Of a DNA stretch of 64,000 nucleotides, positions 61,782-64,000 are shown piece after piece. Origin of the DNA: Diplonema japonicum (taxonomy: Eukaryota; Euglenozoa; Diplonemea; Diplonemida; Diplonemidae); NCBI GenBank assembly GCA_964019335.1, contig OZ025690.1:1-64000 (forward strand), in the 5' to 3' direction. Each line of letters starts with the position of its first letter. Position 1 is the first letter of the stretch. The position numbers and the translations under genes were made by a program. The notes beneath the pieces are model-generated. The model was not told the DNA's origin. It made no database searches and was given only the letters and a program-made list of their open reading frames with translations.

Positions 61782-62622
61782 TCTTAGGCCCTCGGACCTC
61801 CTCCCCGCCCTCCTCCCCCCTGAAGTGGGCTGGTTATTGCAAAAAAAAAAGTTGTCTCGATTTTAGTGGTGCCATGCAGTATGTGACACAGCGGCCACCC
61901 ATGTGAAACTTCGCCCCGAAGCCTCCCAAGTCCCCTGTGGTCCCGTAGAAAGTAAAAGTGGAGAGGTAAAGAAAGCTTGGAAATTGAAATAGGGAGAGGG
62001 GCCACAGAAGCAATTAAACACCAACTAGAGAGTTGTGGGAGGCTTGCTTCACTGACAAAAAAAAAAAAAGAAAAAAACTGTGTATAAATATTACAGGCTA
62101 CGAAATGGGCCCCATATTGTCAGAGACGTGCAGGGATGGGGTCATGGAGCTCGGCCACCCTGAGCCGAACTGGAAGCTGTTCGGGTTCGAACCCTGTTGT
62201 TGTGTTTTGCTTGGATTACAACAGTGCGTACCTTGGGATACGTGGACCAGTCAGGTGCGGAGTTCGTGACGCCGGCCGCAGCGCCAGGATCGGGGTATGT
62301 GTATTTAGAATCACTCAAACTAGGAGTTGGTTTGTGTCTGCTTTGTGGACATACGTGGGGATCTTCCTGAAGGACGGCCTCCAGGGAGCCCCGGATTTGG
62401 CTGATATCGGCGGCCCCACCGCATGTGTGCTGAGTTTTGCCACCATATGTCAGTTGGTTTCTTGTTTGTATTTGTGTAAGTGTTCTTTTTTCTCCCTCTC
62501 TCCCCCCGGCACCCTCTGCCGCCTTCCTGTGCACTGATGAGGGAGGAAATGAAAAAAAATACAAGGGGGGGGGAAAGCCGGTCGATAATAAAAATTCAGT
62601 TTTTTTCTCGTTTTCCGCTGGC
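61782..62622. other. Non-coding interval
   Basis: About 840 bp without a supported gene. It contains an isolated GGGTTCGAACCC (62182-62193), which resembles a tRNA T arm/B box, but no cloverleaf can be built around it. The part nearest 61782 is presumably the leader of the F-box gene. Confidence 0.5.
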
Positions 62623-64000
62623 TTAGTTCTCGGGGAGCTCTGTGCCACGCTTTCCTGATGAATTTCGTCTTGCCGCCGCTACCTCGTATTCCCATCTTAG
62701 AAGTGATTCGCGGGTGAACTCCCGTTCTCGGGGGAGACCGGTGGCAACGCTCGTGCCAAGGAAATCTTCAATATGCTTGTTGCGTGGCTCGTTGGTCTCT
62801 GGGTCGTCATACGCAAGAACCTATATTGTTCTCTTAAGTCTAGTGCCATACCTGTGACTTCGAGTACCCTCGTGAGAAGGTGTCCTTCCTGTGATCGTTG
62901 AAGCTCTCCATCGCTGCAAGCACGTCGTCACCAGCTTGCTTCCGCAGCGTCACTGCGTCCGTCTCCTTTCTCACCTGCCTCGCGTCTTGCCTCATAGCTT
63001 CTCTGTAATGTCTCTTTAGCCTTGGATCATCTGTGGCCAGCTCCCACCAATCAGGGTCCACAAACCCTCTCGTAGGGTTCTGCACAGAACCCGCCGTCGC
63101 CTCCCAGTATGCGTTGACCTCTGGCATAGGCTTTCCTTTGTTGCGGTTCTTGATGACCTCTGCCCTCTTCTGTCGCATGGATGCCATCATTTCGTGGGAC
63201 TGTCTGTTCAGATCGTGCTCGCCGCTCAAACTGTGCTCGTTCTCAAAGTCTTCGTACTCCTTCGTCCTTGCGAGGGACTCGCTTAGGTTTTGGGCAGCGC
63301 CGTCGCGCCGCCTGTGCTCCTTGTAACCGTTTTCGAAGACTGTTTTGTACTCTTGCAACACCATCTTCTTCTCAAGCTGGTTGAGCTTTTTTCTGTCTGA
63401 CACGTGCTGCAGTCGCTTCCGGGCCACCTCTTCGCGTGCCTTTTGGATGTTCACCACGTACTCGTCTGCGATCTCCTCGCCGACCTCCCTGCGCAGCATG
63501 TCAAACTCGTCCTGTTCCATGAAGCCCACGTTGTCGAAGGCAGCAAGCGTCTCGCCGTCTGCATCGGGCCTGCCTTCCATTTCGTTGTCCGCTTTGACCC
63601 GCCTCTCGTCTTCTTGTGTGCCCAGCAAGGACGCCTGATACCTCTTATGCGCCGCTCTAGCATAGTCCCACTTGTGCTGTGCTCCGTCTACTGCAACATG
63701 CTGCAGATACTCCTTCGCTTTCTGCTCGCAGTACGGGTCACCACTTCGCAGGTCCGCGTCGATCCCCTTATACCGCCGAAGGACCCTTGCCTTCGCTTCT
63801 TCGATCCTCGCTGCAATCCTCACGTGCTCCTCCGGCCCTATTGGTTCGCCTCTCCGCACAGCCATCTTGTAGATCTTGTCCTCGGCAGCTTCCTGTTCCT
63901 TCTGCATCATGTACCTGCAGCCCCCGTCCATCTCTTGCTCTTCGTATATCTGCTGGTACACATCCAGTCTCTTATCAAACCTGGGATCCTTGTCCCCTGT
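62623..64000 (-). CDS. Unknown Arg/Glu-rich helical protein (5' end outside window)
   Basis: The frame is open to the right edge, so the N-terminus is missing. At least 448 residues are visible, strongly helical and charged: EEHVRIAARIEEAKARVLRR, KLNQLEKKMVLQEYKTVFEN, then RGFVDPDWWELATDDPRLKR. A 31-nt intron (62821-62851, GTATGG...ATAG) joins SRGYSKSQ to VLAYDDPETNEPRNKHIEDF and a C-terminus ending KRGTELPEN. Without splicing the frame would stop at once (QVWH). I do not recognise the family; the composition suits a structural or RNP-associated protein. Confidence 0.75.

Noticed and set aside
62100-62230. tRNA gene around GGGTTCGAACCC
   Set aside because: Only the T-arm-like core is present; the outer T-stem pairs fail and no acceptor stem, D arm or anticodon arm can be formed.

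Overview
The window looks like nuclear DNA of a euglenozoan protist, most probably a diplonemid. Three identical 38-nt copies (1566-1603, 3040-3077, 58054-58091, minus strand) match a euglenozoan spliced-leader exon: their 3' half, CAGTTTCTGTACTTTATTG, is the well-known conserved part of kinetoplastid-type spliced leaders. Every recognisable gene lies on the minus strand over the full 64 kb, as expected of one directional polycistronic cluster resolved by trans-splicing. In the tightest part, neighbouring coding regions are only 35-120 nt apart. Unlike kinetoplastids, which have almost no cis-introns, the genes here carry many very short introns. I reconstructed 26; 25 begin GTAT (mostly GTATG), all end in AG, and all but one are 30-63 nt. 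Removing them restores frame and family homology, which argues for a diplonemid. The species assignment is inference.

Layout from left to right (genes are read right to left). 1-1424: an AlkB-like dioxygenase whose tail runs into a G-rich tandem repeat. 1500-4620: repeats, two spliced-leader copies, a 5'-truncated LINE tail and a MITE-like hairpin. 4628-7986: a large secreted protein. 8000-10250: a nest of small inverted-repeat elements. 10255-29115: a dense block (SPAG6/PF16, KRR1, Rpn7, a degenerate ABCD transporter, a LanC-like protein, an EGF-methyltransferase, an Arf-like pseudo-GTPase, RFC1 and hypotheticals). 29228-30136: tubulin cofactor C. 30137-33637: a 3.5-kb homopolymer-rich gap. 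33638-48351: a second dense block (ITPK-choline kinase fusion, IQ-motif protein, adenine deaminase-like enzyme, prolyl-hydroxylase-like protein, UTP4, hypotheticals). 48922-50370: a coiled-coil/J-like protein. 50400-54140: homopolymer-rich DNA with two identical copies of a 112-aa ADP-ribosyltransferase-like gene. 54144-56319: an EF-hand protein and an archaeal-type TrmY methyltransferase. 57346-59541: a spliced-leader-bearing gag-like retrocopy, a palindromic repeat and a gene fragment. 59789-64000: an F-box/PDZ protein and a gene cut by the window edge.

Functionally this is a mixed housekeeping cluster: ribosome biogenesis (KRR1, UTP4), tRNA modification (TrmY), proteasome (Rpn7), DNA replication (RFC1), flagellum and tubulin (SPAG6, TBCC), inositol-phosphate and phospholipid metabolism, purine salvage, and several oxygenases or signalling proteins. 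Functional co-regulation of neighbours is not evident, in line with euglenozoan gene clusters. The most striking items are the spliced-leader copies with an adjoining LINE tail, the ITPK1-choline/ethanolamine kinase fusion, TrmY in a eukaryote, the sharply bounded identical gene pair, and two enzymes with degraded catalytic motifs.
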